DNA from: CAUYXS01 sp965248495
GTDB lineage: Bacteria; Chloroflexota; Dehalococcoidia; Lucifugimonadales; Australimonadaceae
NCBI GenBank assembly: GCA_965248495.1
Contig: CBDFJL010000003.1
Location: 2,108,001-2,172,000, forward strand
Length of the DNA stretch: 64,000 nt
Direction of reading: 5' to 3'
Shown piece by piece: positions 46,110 to 53,416 of this stretch. The notes under the pieces are model-generated. The model ran no database searches and had not been told where the DNA came from. It worked only from the letters and a program-made list of their open reading frames with translations. Made by a program: the position numbers and the translations under genes. Within the stretch, counting starts at the first letter, position 1, and each line of letters starts with the position of its first letter.

Positions 46110-46447
46110 CTAGCCCTCGACGAAGGCTCGCACCTTGCCGAGACTGCTCTTGATCTTCTGTTCCAGGCCCTCCACCCGCCCCTCCAGAGTGCGATGCGTT
46201 CCTGCTGCGCGGCCATAGCTATTGACTCCCTGGACAGGAGCAAACGATCCAACGCATGGCTCATGCGCGGCGAAAGGCTGCCGGTCTCCACGGCTCTAGC
46301 CAGGGTCTTGTAGTTGACGCCCAGCATCTCCGCCGCTTCCATGCGCCCTTTCTCGCGTATCACGTCGAGCAGCAGCGCCATGAGCCGCAACTCGTGCAGG
46401 TTCTCCAGGCTCCTCGTCTTTTCCATCGCTACAGCCCTCTCTTTCAT
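46110..46447 (-). pseudogene. DNA-binding regulator with coiled-coil tail, frameshifted
   Basis: ATG 46447 after GAGGGACC. The N-terminal part ELRLMALLLDVIREKGRMEAAEMLGVNYKTLARAVETGSLS reads as a helix-turn-helix. The tail in the present frame is unlike a protein, but a shift near 46190 yields LEGRVEGLEQKIKSSLGKVRAFVEG and a TAG right before the helicase GTG. Restored length is about 112 aa. It may bind the palindromic sites upstream and control itself and the helicase. Confidence 0.65.
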
Positions 46448-46462
46448 CGGTCCCTCACTCGC

Positions 46463-46666
46463 ACTTCCGAAAAGGAAACTTCTCCACGACGAAAGGGAAG
46501 TCGGCTCACAAATCGGCACTTCCTTTTCGGGAAGTTTCCCTAGCCCGTTCCTGGCACCACCCCCTGGAACCCGCTCTGGACACAAAGTGCTTGCTGAGAT
46601 GGTCCTATAGGGGGTGTTTTCTCCCCGAATTAGCTTGCTCAGGACCCCGACTTCCCTTTTTGGAAC
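46463..46666. promoter_or_regulatory. Cluster of ACTTCC-N6-GGAAGT palindromes (candidate operators)
   Basis: ACTTCCTTTTCGGGAAGT at 46518-46535 is a near-perfect palindrome. Related sites are at 46463-46480 (ACTTCCGAAAAGGAAACT), about 46489-46501 (GACGAAAGGGAAGT) and 46650-46666 (ACTTCCCTTTTTGGAAC). They lie upstream of the HTH-protein gene on the minus strand. Apart from these, positions 46448-47129 hold no gene I can support. Confidence 0.55.
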
Positions 46667-47129
46667 AAACTCAAATCTCTGTACACGTCCATCACACCAC
46701 GAAGGCCCCTGGGAACGTCAGGGCTTGAAAGGGAGGGTGAGCGCGCCCTCCCCCACACCTCATGAATGAAGCTGGGTCAATGCTTATGATCTAGGCGCCC
46801 CTTGCTTCAGGTGTCCAGCAAGGTCAACCGAGACCGTTTCTGGGTGCGCTGCCGGGCCCATGCTGTAGGGAGGGTATTTTGGGCATCTCGCTCGAAATTG
46901 CTCGCTCACATGCAGCAATCATTTAGCAATAGGGGCCCCGGAGCGCTGGGTCTTTAGCTCTGCTCTACATTTAGGTCCTACAGGGGAGGACTCAGCAGAA
47001 CCCTAAAGGAATCGAAGGAGTTCTTCCCAGCATCTCCATACCTGTGAAGGTGTCTCCGGGACGTTGACAGCGGGTCCATCGTCGGTGCAATATTAGAGTA
47101 AGACTCGGTAACATAGGGTGGAGGCCGAC

Positions 47130-47387
47130 ATGCCAAGAACAACGAAGACCATCACCTTCTCCCTGCCTCCAGAGATGGCGGAGCGGGTGGACGAGGTGAT
47201 GAAGCAAGAGGGACGCACCAGAAGTGAGTTCCTGCGGGAAGCGCTGATCCGCTACATCGAAGAATGTGAGTGGAGAGCGCTGCTCCAGTACGGAGAGCAG
47301 CGGGCCAGGGAGCAGGGTCTCGGACCCGAGGATGTGGGACCGCTGGTGGAGGAATACCGCTCTGAAGTCGGTCCTACCCGGGCATGA
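47130..47387 (+). CDS. Ribbon-helix-helix antitoxin (CopG family)
   Basis: 85 aa from ATG 47130 (GGAGG 6 nt upstream). TKTITFSLPPEMAERVDEVMKQEGRTRSEFLREALIRYIEE is a complete RHH DNA-binding domain. The remaining tail (ALLQYGEQRAREQGLGPEDV) is the usual toxin-neutralising arm of VapB-like partners. It overlaps the PIN gene by 4 nt (ATGA). It probably represses its own promoter. Confidence 0.9.
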   Translation: MPRTTKTITFSLPPEMAERVDEVMKQEGRTRSEFLREALIRYIEECEWRALLQYGEQRAREQGLGPEDVGPLVEEYRSEVGPTRA

Positions 47388-47788
47388 GGGTCGTCCTGGA
47401 CACCAACGTCATCGTCTCAGGTCTCAACTTCCCTGGGAACGAGCGCCTAGTGCTGGAGCTGGCCCACAGGGGGCGCTTCGAGCTCTGTCTCTCATCTTTT
47501 GTCCTGGAAGAGGGTGCAGGGGTATTGGCTCGCAAGTTTGGCTGGGAGGATGAGAACACACACAGGGCCATCGAGATGCTGCGGGACGCGGCAAACATCA
47601 TCGACCCCCAGCAGGTGCCACATGTGATCGAGGGAAACGAAGCGGACAACCGGATCCTGGGGTGTGCGGTAGAGGCTTCTGCCGACTACCTGGTCACGGG
47701 AGACCGGCGGCATCTTCTGCCACTTGGAGAGCACGGCGGGATCAGGATACTCAACGCACCCCGGTTACTGTCTACCCTTGAGGGCTGA
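47384..47788 (+). CDS. PIN-domain toxin (putative ribonuclease, COG1569-like)
   Basis: 134 aa. Acidic residues of the PIN site: Asp in VVLDTNVIVSGL (residue 6), Glu in FVLEEGAGVL, Asp in NEADNRILGCAV and Asp in DYLVTGDRRHLL. Such toxins cleave tRNA or other RNA when free of antitoxin. Together with the RHH gene it would stabilise the element. Intact in this sequence. Confidence 0.9.
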   Translation: MRVVLDTNVIVSGLNFPGNERLVLELAHRGRFELCLSSFVLEEGAGVLARKFGWEDENTHRAIEMLRDAANIIDPQQVPHVIEGNEADNRILGCAVEASADYLVTGDRRHLLPLGEHGGIRILNAPRLLSTLEG

Positions 47789-47859
47789 TAGCAAACGCCA
47801 GGACATGAAGACGATATCGATCTCATTGCAAACCAACTTTCAAGGGAGTGAGGATATAC

Positions 47860-48966
47860 ATGAAACAACAAAATGACCCAACACCAGCAGCCCTCTACGC
47901 ACGGGTGTCCAGCAACCGGCAGGACGTGGACCTGTCCGTGTCCGCCCAGCTCAGGGCGCTTCGAGACTACGCGGAGAAGAACGGCTACGTCGTAGCGCGG
48001 GAGTATGTGGACGAGGCCGAGAGCGGGCGCATCGCCGACCGGCCCCAATTCAGAAAGATGCTGGACGAGGCCAGCAAGCCCAACTCTCCCTTCCATGAGA
48101 TTCTTGTTTGGAAGTTCTCACGCTTCACCCGCAAACGGGAGCACGCCGTGGCCTTCAAGTCCATGCTAAGGAAGCGGGGCATCAAAGTCGTCTCTATCAC
48201 CGAGCACGCCGACGACTCTCCCACGGGCAAGCTCATGGAGGCCATCATCGAGAGTGTTGACGAGTTCTACTCTGAAAACTTGGCCCAAGAAGTCGTCCGA
48301 GGGATGCGGGAAGCCGCCATACGGGGCTTCTGGGTCTCCACCTACGCTCCCTTCGGCTACAGGAAGGTGTCGGTCCAGGACGGAGCAAAGAATCGGCCCA
48401 AGCTGGAGCTGGACCCGCCGGCGGACTCAGTGATCCGGCGCATCTTCCAGATGGCCCTACAGGGCAAGAGCACCCTGGACATCACGAAGACGCTGAATGG
48501 TGAGGGCATCCCCACCTCAACCGGCAAGCACTGGTTGAAGTCCACCGTGCACCGCATCCTCTCCAACGAAGCGTACACAGGAACGCTGGTTTGGGGTGTC
48601 GATGCCAAGGACGGTGCGCCGCCGGTGCGGGTGGAAAACGCCTTTCCCGCCATCGTCTCTCAGCAGGAGTTTCGACGGATCACCCGCTCCCTTCGCTCCA
48701 AGGCCCCTACCAGGATCAACCCCCGGCGTGCATCCAGCCCCTATCTTCTCAGCGGCTTGGTGAAATGTGAGAAGTGCGGAAAGGCGCTCACTGCGGCTGA
48801 GGCCAAAAGCGGCAAGTACAGCTACTACGTCTGCCACTCGCTGCTGAAGAAGGGCAAGGGAACTTGCAAGACGCCTCGCCTCAACTCCAAGCGCTTTGAG
48901 AAGCTGATGATCGGAGCAGATTCGCGCAAACATCCTCACGGAAAGCAACATCCGGGACCTGGTTAG
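47860..48966 (+). CDS. Large serine recombinase (integrase), main part
   Basis: ATG 47860 after AAGGGAG and GAGG. The resolvase domain opens AALYARVSSNRQDVDLSVSAQLRAL with the catalytic Ser in RVSS, followed by FSRFTRKREHAVAFKSMLRKRG. The recombinase domain (YAPFGYRKV ... RIFQMALQGKSTLDITKTLNGEGIPT) and the zinc ribbon (CEKCGKALTAAEAKSGKYSYYVCHSLLKKGKGTC) are complete. The frame then breaks in GATCGGAGCAG (48909-48919); removing one G restores MIEQIRANILTESNIRDLVR, joining it to the next part. It would move the element. Confidence 0.92.
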   Translation: MKQQNDPTPAALYARVSSNRQDVDLSVSAQLRALRDYAEKNGYVVAREYVDEAESGRIADRPQFRKMLDEASKPNSPFHEILVWKFSRFTRKREHAVAFKSMLRKRGIKVVSITEHADDSPTGKLMEAIIESVDEFYSENLAQEVVRGMREAAIRGFWVSTYAPFGYRKVSVQDGAKNRPKLELDPPADSVIRRIFQMALQGKSTLDITKTLNGEGIPTSTGKHWLKSTVHRILSNEAYTGTLVWGVDAKDGAPPVRVENAFPAIVSQQEFRRITRSLRSKAPTRINPRRASSPYLLSGLVKCEKCGKALTAAEAKSGKYSYYVCHSLLKKGKGTCKTPRLNSKRFEKLMIGADSRKHPHGKQHPGPG

Positions 48967-49606
48967 ACTGATGGACGAGGAGATGGACGGCGTGGCTGCT
49001 GAGCAGCGGGAGAGGCTGGAAAACATCGAAGCGGAGCTTATCGAGGTGCGGCGGCGCTTGGACCGGGTGTGGCACGTCATCGAGAACTCGGAACTCGACA
49101 TATCCGACGCCACCTCCCGCATCAGAGAGCACCGGGAGCGTCAGGAGAGGCTGGAGATCGCCGCAGAGAAGGCCAGGGCATTGCTCTCAGAGCGCCGGGC
49201 CGTGCTGGACAACGTGGACACCATCGCCGCCTTCGCCGAGGACATGAGCGAATTCTTGATGACCAGCGAAATCACCGAATCGAGGGCCTTCATCAAGTCC
49301 TTCGTCAAGGAGATCGTGGTCAAGCCAGGAAAGGCGACGGTCTTCTACACCCTACCCACGCCGCCGGACAGCCCGATAGGGGGCGGAGACGCCGCAGAGG
49401 TGGCTCTCCACGGCCCAGTAGTTCGCAGTTCAGTACACGTTGGTGGAGCCGAGGGGATTCGAACCCCTGACCCCCTGCTTGCAAAGCAGGTGCTCTCCCA
49501 GCTGAGCTACGGCCCCACACGGCTGCCCGGCGCTGCGGCCAGGCCCACCCCCAAGTATAGGCGCGGCCATCCGGCCCGCCCAAGCCCGGAGCAGCCGTTC
49601 GCCTAA
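48914..49606 (+). CDS. Large serine recombinase, C-terminal coiled-coil part (other frame, reads through attR)
   Basis: EQIRANILTESNIRDLVRLM leads into a long coiled coil (ERLENIEAELIEVRRRLDRVWHVI ... HRERQERLEIAAEKARALLSERR) and FIKSFVKEIVVKPGKATVFYTLP, the usual C-terminus. A gene caller would start at ATG 48971. The frame continues across attR and antisense through tRNA-Ala to 49606, so the last 50 or so residues (from about GGAEGIRTPD) are host-derived. In the excised circle it would end LRTFRLAVTL at the stop at 33220-33222 instead. Confidence 0.78.
   Translation, partial: EQIRANILTESNIRDLVRLMDEEMDGVAAEQRERLENIEAELIEVRRRLDRVWHVIENSELDISDATSRIREHRERQERLEIAAEKARALLSERRAVLDNVDTIAAFAEDMSEFLMTSEITESRAFIKSFVKEIVVKPGKATVFYTLPTPPDSPIGGGDAAEVALHGPVVRSSVHVGGAEGIRTPDPLLAKQVLSQLSYGPTRLPGAAARPTPKYRRGHPARPSPEQPFA
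49420..49446 (+). other. attR: attR junction (attP left arm + attB right half)
   Basis: The 21-bp arm ends in CAGTACACGT at 49440, then TGGTGG, which is also the end of tRNA-Ala (reverse CCA and discriminator). Predicted crossover GG at 49445-49446. The tRNA's CCA end is now element DNA but identical to what attB had. Confidence 0.8.
49441..49516 (-). tRNA. tRNA-Ala (anticodon UGC)
   Basis: 76 nt read on the minus strand with an encoded CCA. The acceptor stem GGGGCCG/CGGCTCC carries the G3-U70 pair diagnostic of alanine. The D-arm GCTCAGCTGGGAGAGC, anticodon loop TTTGCAA with TGC, and T-arm GGTTCGAATCC are all regular. It is the integration site of the element. Confidence 0.97.
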
Positions 49607-51490
49607 TCAACGACGCGGCGGGGTTCCCTGGAGGCCGGGAATGCTCACGCCCGCAAGCGTCTCGGTAACCACCTGATAGCGCTCGAACGGTGGGATGAAG
49701 TAGGCGCCGGCCACCCGTGAGTGGACCGCTGTCAGCAGCTCCTGCGCCAACGCGATTCCCTCTCGCCCCGCATATTCGCCTGCACGCTCCAGCCGCTCGA
49801 AGACCTGCGGTGGGATGGTGATACCCGGCACCTCGTTGTGCAGGAACTGGGCGTGCCGCAAGGTCCGCAGTGGGAGGACACCCAAGAGCAGCGGGCGCGG
49901 AAACCCGCCCAGCCGCTGGGCCACGCGCTCGACCACCTCGGGGTCGTAGACGGGCTGGCTCAGCAGAAAATTGGCGCCAGCCGCCACCTTGCGGTTGAGC
50001 ACCTCTAGCTCACGGTCCAAGTCCGCGGCCATCAGGTTCAACGCCGCGCCGATGAAGAACGACGTGGGCTGATCGATAGGCTTGCCGTTGCCGTCAGCGC
50101 CGTTGTTGAACCCGGCGATGAGCCTGATGAGCCCAGAGGTCGTGATGTCGCTGACTGCGGTCGCCTGCGGGTAGTCACCCGTGACCGGCACATCGCCCAT
50201 GACCGTGAACACATTGCGCACGCCGAGCCCATGGGCCCCCAGAAGGTCTGAGTGCAGCGCCAACAGGTTCCGATGGCGTATCGCCATGTGCAGGATGGTT
50301 TCAACGCCGAGGCGCGACTGGATCAGGCTCGCCGTGGCCAGGGCGCTCATGCGGCCCTGTGCGCGAGGGTTGTCCGCGACGTTCACCGCGTGAATGTACG
50401 GCATGATGCCGCGCAGCTTGTCCAGCGTGCCGCTGATATCGAACCCGCGCGGCGGGTCCAGCTCGACGGTGACCACGAACTCCCGCTTGCGGAAGCGCGC
50501 CGCGACGTTGGTCTCCTCCTGCTTCGCGCTCGCCGGTACTGCGTCATGACGAGGGCTTGGAGGCGACGGCTCGGCACGCCCCGGCGTCAGCCGGGCGCGC
50601 CCCTGCACCGGCCAGGCGCCTCTAAGCGCGTCGCGGACCGCAGCTATGTGCTCGCCTGTCGTACCGCAGCAGCCTCCGATGACGACCGCCCCAGCCTCGA
50701 CCAGCGCCCGGGCTCGGTCAGCGACGTACTCGGGCCGCGCCTCATACGTCAGCTTGCCGTCGAGGTACTGCGGGTAGCCCGCGTTCGGCTGCGCGACGAG
50801 GGGGATGTGCGCGACCTGCGCCATGCGCTCGATCACCCGCAGGACCGGCTCCGGGCCCACGCTGCAGTTCGCGCCGATGGCCACGATACCGAGTCCTTCC
50901 AACGCCGCGACGATGTCCTCCGGCGTATTGCCCGCGGGCGTGAGCGCGTCCTCGTTGAAGGTCAGCTCCGCGATCACCGGCAGGTTCGTCACGGACTTGA
51001 CCGCGCGCACCGCCTGCTCGACGTCGGCCAGCGAAGTGAAGGTCTCGACGACGATCAGATCGACTCCTGCGTCGGCGAGGACCGCGGCCTGCTCGGCGAT
51101 GGCGTTCTGCGCCGACGCCGATTCCAGCGCACCGAGCGCCAGCACGTCGCGGGTCGCCGGGCCGATGGAGCCCGCCACCCAGATGTCCTGCCCCGTCAGC
51201 CGCCGTGCGTCCTGAGCTATCGCCACCGCCTGGCGGTTGATCTCCTCGGTCTGTGACGCCAGCCCAGCACGTCCCAGCCGGAGCGCGTTCGCCCCGAAAG
51301 TATTGGTGAGGATCATCTCGGAGCCCGCCGCGATATACGCCAGGTGCACATCGCGCACCGCGTCGGGGTGCGTCAGCGAGAGCTCTTCGAGCGCGGCGGC
51401 TGGCAGCGACCGCGTGAGGAGCTGCGTGCCCATCGCGCCGTCGGCGAGCAAAAAGCCGCGGCTGAGTCGGTCGGCGATGTCGGAAGGCAT
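49607..51490 (-). CDS. Bifunctional homocysteine S-methyltransferase / methylenetetrahydrofolate reductase
   Basis: 627 aa from ATG 51490; an ATG at 51520 adds 10 residues. The N-terminal half is a homocysteine S-methyltransferase: LLADGAMGTQLL, GANCSVGPEP and GGCCGTTGEH give the three zinc cysteines. The C-terminal half is a MetF-type (beta-alpha)8 barrel: FVVTVELDPPRG, NVADNPRAQGRMSALA and NVFTVMGDVP. The same fusion occurs in Bacillus YitJ. It would make methyl-THF and pass the methyl group to homocysteine, i.e. methionine synthesis. Linker residues about 290-330 are Pro/Ser-rich. Confidence 0.93.
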   Translation of the reverse strand: MPSDIADRLSRGFLLADGAMGTQLLTRSLPAAALEELSLTHPDAVRDVHLAYIAAGSEMILTNTFGANALRLGRAGLASQTEEINRQAVAIAQDARRLTGQDIWVAGSIGPATRDVLALGALESASAQNAIAEQAAVLADAGVDLIVVETFTSLADVEQAVRAVKSVTNLPVIAELTFNEDALTPAGNTPEDIVAALEGLGIVAIGANCSVGPEPVLRVIERMAQVAHIPLVAQPNAGYPQYLDGKLTYEARPEYVADRARALVEAGAVVIGGCCGTTGEHIAAVRDALRGAWPVQGRARLTPGRAEPSPPSPRHDAVPASAKQEETNVAARFRKREFVVTVELDPPRGFDISGTLDKLRGIMPYIHAVNVADNPRAQGRMSALATASLIQSRLGVETILHMAIRHRNLLALHSDLLGAHGLGVRNVFTVMGDVPVTGDYPQATAVSDITTSGLIRLIAGFNNGADGNGKPIDQPTSFFIGAALNLMAADLDRELEVLNRKVAAGANFLLSQPVYDPEVVERVAQRLGGFPRPLLLGVLPLRTLRHAQFLHNEVPGITIPPQVFERLERAGEYAGREGIALAQELLTAVHSRVAGAYFIPPFERYQVVTETLAGVSIPGLQGTPPRR

Positions 51491-51630
51491 GGGACCCGGC
51501 ACTCGGAAGGGTCTCTCCATGTTACCAGGCGCCGGTGCCGGTCCCGTGACAGAGCCCTAAACCGGTTTGCGCGGAGGCGGGCACGGACTATCCTGCCCAC
51601 TGTCTCACCATCGCCAAGCCGACTTTCCAC

Positions 51631-53244
51631 ATGGCCACCGGACCCGACCTCAGCCTGCTGAACTGGATGCTCGCCGCGCTTCCGGTGGTCATACTCGTCG
51701 TCGCCATCATGCGGCTACGCTGGAGTGCACCGCGCGCGGGCGGCATCGCATGGCTGGTCGCTGCGGGCCTCGCGCTGTCGTACTTCGGCGGCAGCGCCGA
51801 GAGCACGGCCATCGCCAGTGCGAAGGGCCTCAGTCTGGCCCTCTTCGTCCTGACCATCCTGTGGGCGTCGGTCTACATGTACAACCTGGTCGATCGCCTC
51901 AAGGGCATCGAGGCCATCGGCCGCACCATGGCCCGCGTCGTGGACGACCGGACCGGCCAGGCCCTCCTCATCGCCTGGGGGTTCGCGAGCTTCATCCAGG
52001 GCATCACCGGGTTCGGCGTGCCGGTGGCGGTGGCCGCGCCGCTGCTGATGATGATGGGCTTCAGGCCCGCTCGCGCCGCCGTCATGGTACTCGTCGGTCA
52101 TGGCTGGGCGGTGACCTTCGGCTCCATGGGATCGAGCTACTACACCATCCAGCTGGTCAGCGGAATTCCCGGCGACGAGATCGGTCCGCACATGGCGTTG
52201 TTGTTCGCTCCGGTCACCATCGCCAGCGGGTTCATGGTCGCGCACATCCACGGCGGCCTGCCCGCGGTGCGCCGCAGCGCCGGCCTGGTCATCGTCGTCG
52301 GCACGGTGATGGCCGTGGCCATGTGGGCCATGGCGTGGGCGGGCGCGCCGCAGATCGCATCCTCGGTGCCGGGACTCCTGGCGCTGCTGGGCATCGCTCT
52401 CGGCTCCCGCACGCCGCTGCTACGCCGCGAGCAGGTGGCAGCACCCGTCGTGGTGGGGGGTGGTCCGCTCGCCGACGCACCATCCGACGGCCGCCAGATG
52501 AGCTTCCATCTGGGGTTCCTGCCCTACTACCTGCTCATCGGGTTGAGCATCATTTCGCAGATCGGACCGGTGAAGGACGCAGCCCGCGGCCTGTCCTGGG
52601 GGCTGGATTTCCCGGGCCTCGTAACCGCCGAAGGCTTCAGGGTCGCACCGGAGGCCAATTACGCGGTGCTGAGATTGCTCAACCATCCCGCGCCGCTCAT
52701 CATCGTATCGGTCCTCGTGAGCATGGCCGCCTTCGCCGCCGCCGGGTACTGGAAACGAGGCGTGGCCTGGGAGGCCGCCCGGCTCACCTACCGGCAGTCG
52801 ATGTCCACCACGGTAGGCGTGGGCACCATGGTCATGATGGCGCTGATCATGGCGGACACCGGCCTGACGGTACTGCTGGCCGAGGGCATCGCCCAGGCAT
52901 CGGGGCCCGTCTTCCCATTGGTCTCGCCCTTCATCGGGCTGCTGGGCTCCTTCATGACCGGGAGCAACACCAACTCCAACGTCCTGTTTGGCGGGCTCCA
53001 GGTCGAGACGGCGCGCAGTCTTGGTATCGGCACCGTCACCATCGCGAGCGTCCAGTCCATCGGCGCGTCGGTCGGGAGCTCCATGGCACCGGCCAAGGTT
53101 TTGGTCGGCGCGGCGTTGACCGGCCTGGCCGACCGGGAGCACGAGATCATGCGCCTCGTCGTTCCCTACGTGCTGGCGCTGGTGCTGTCGGCCGGCGTCA
53201 TGGCCATCGTCCTTGTCGAGGCCGTCCCCGGGTGGACACGGTGA
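51631..53244 (+). CDS. L-lactate permease family (LctP) transporter
   Basis: 537 aa with 12-14 hydrophobic helices. FASFIQGITGFGVPVAVAAPLL and GHGWAVTFGSMGSSYY are strong LctP marks, and the late GSFMTGSNTNSNVLFGGLQ plus GASVGSSMAPAKVLVG confirm the family. Substrates are lactate or glycolate with protons. It starts 110 bp from the divergent methyltransferase/MTHFR gene. Its stop overlaps the start of a tiny membrane gene. Confidence 0.92.
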   Translation: MATGPDLSLLNWMLAALPVVILVVAIMRLRWSAPRAGGIAWLVAAGLALSYFGGSAESTAIASAKGLSLALFVLTILWASVYMYNLVDRLKGIEAIGRTMARVVDDRTGQALLIAWGFASFIQGITGFGVPVAVAAPLLMMMGFRPARAAVMVLVGHGWAVTFGSMGSSYYTIQLVSGIPGDEIGPHMALLFAPVTIASGFMVAHIHGGLPAVRRSAGLVIVVGTVMAVAMWAMAWAGAPQIASSVPGLLALLGIALGSRTPLLRREQVAAPVVVGGGPLADAPSDGRQMSFHLGFLPYYLLIGLSIISQIGPVKDAARGLSWGLDFPGLVTAEGFRVAPEANYAVLRLLNHPAPLIIVSVLVSMAAFAAAGYWKRGVAWEAARLTYRQSMSTTVGVGTMVMMALIMADTGLTVLLAEGIAQASGPVFPLVSPFIGLLGSFMTGSNTNSNVLFGGLQVETARSLGIGTVTIASVQSIGASVGSSMAPAKVLVGAALTGLADREHEIMRLVVPYVLALVLSAGVMAIVLVEAVPGWTR

Positions 53245-53411
53245 TTCCCTCACGCCTGCGGCCCGCCTTGCGGACGTTCACCCTCGTCGGGGTGGTGCTG
53301 TGTCTCCCCTTGCTGTACGTCGGCGCGGTGACGCTCGAGAGCACGGGGCTGACCGTCGGCGCGCTGGGGTTTACGGGAGCGGCCTGCGCCCTCGCCATCG
53401 CGGTCTACTGA
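53241..53411 (+). CDS. Very small membrane protein, coupled to the LctP gene
   Basis: 56 aa, GTG overlapping the LctP TGA (GTGA). Two hydrophobic helices (TFTLVGVVLCLPLLYVGAV and VGALGFTGAACALAIAVY) with a basic N-terminus (IPSRLRPALR). Unknown family. Tight coupling suggests it accompanies the transporter. Confidence 0.6.
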   Translation: MIPSRLRPALRTFTLVGVVLCLPLLYVGAVTLESTGLTVGALGFTGAACALAIAVY

Positions 53412-53416
53412 CCGCC

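Larger units (their letters stand above)
33166..49446. mobile_element. Integrated element (about 16.3 kb) at tRNA-Ala, serine-recombinase type
   Basis: Both ends share GTTGGTGG in direct orientation (33166-33173 and 49439-49446). Just inside each is a 21-bp arm, inverted relative to the other, with one mismatch (33178-33198 and 49420-49440). The interior has clearly lower GC and foreign-looking genes: large serine recombinase, RHH/PIN pair, helicase remnant, ECF sigma/anti-sigma, lipoproteins and hypotheticals. No relaxase, coupling protein, capsid or terminase gene is seen, so this is an integrative genomic island or defective element rather than a full ICE or phage. About half its genes carry frameshifts. 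Confidence 0.85.

Noticed and set aside
33166..49446. Island as prophage or conjugative element
   Set aside because: No capsid, terminase, portal, relaxase, VirB4/T4CP or replication-initiator genes are visible.
49438..49530. Protein segment GIRTPDPLLAKQVLSQLSYGP as a real domain
   Set aside because: It is the antisense translation of tRNA-Ala, a known false protein segment.
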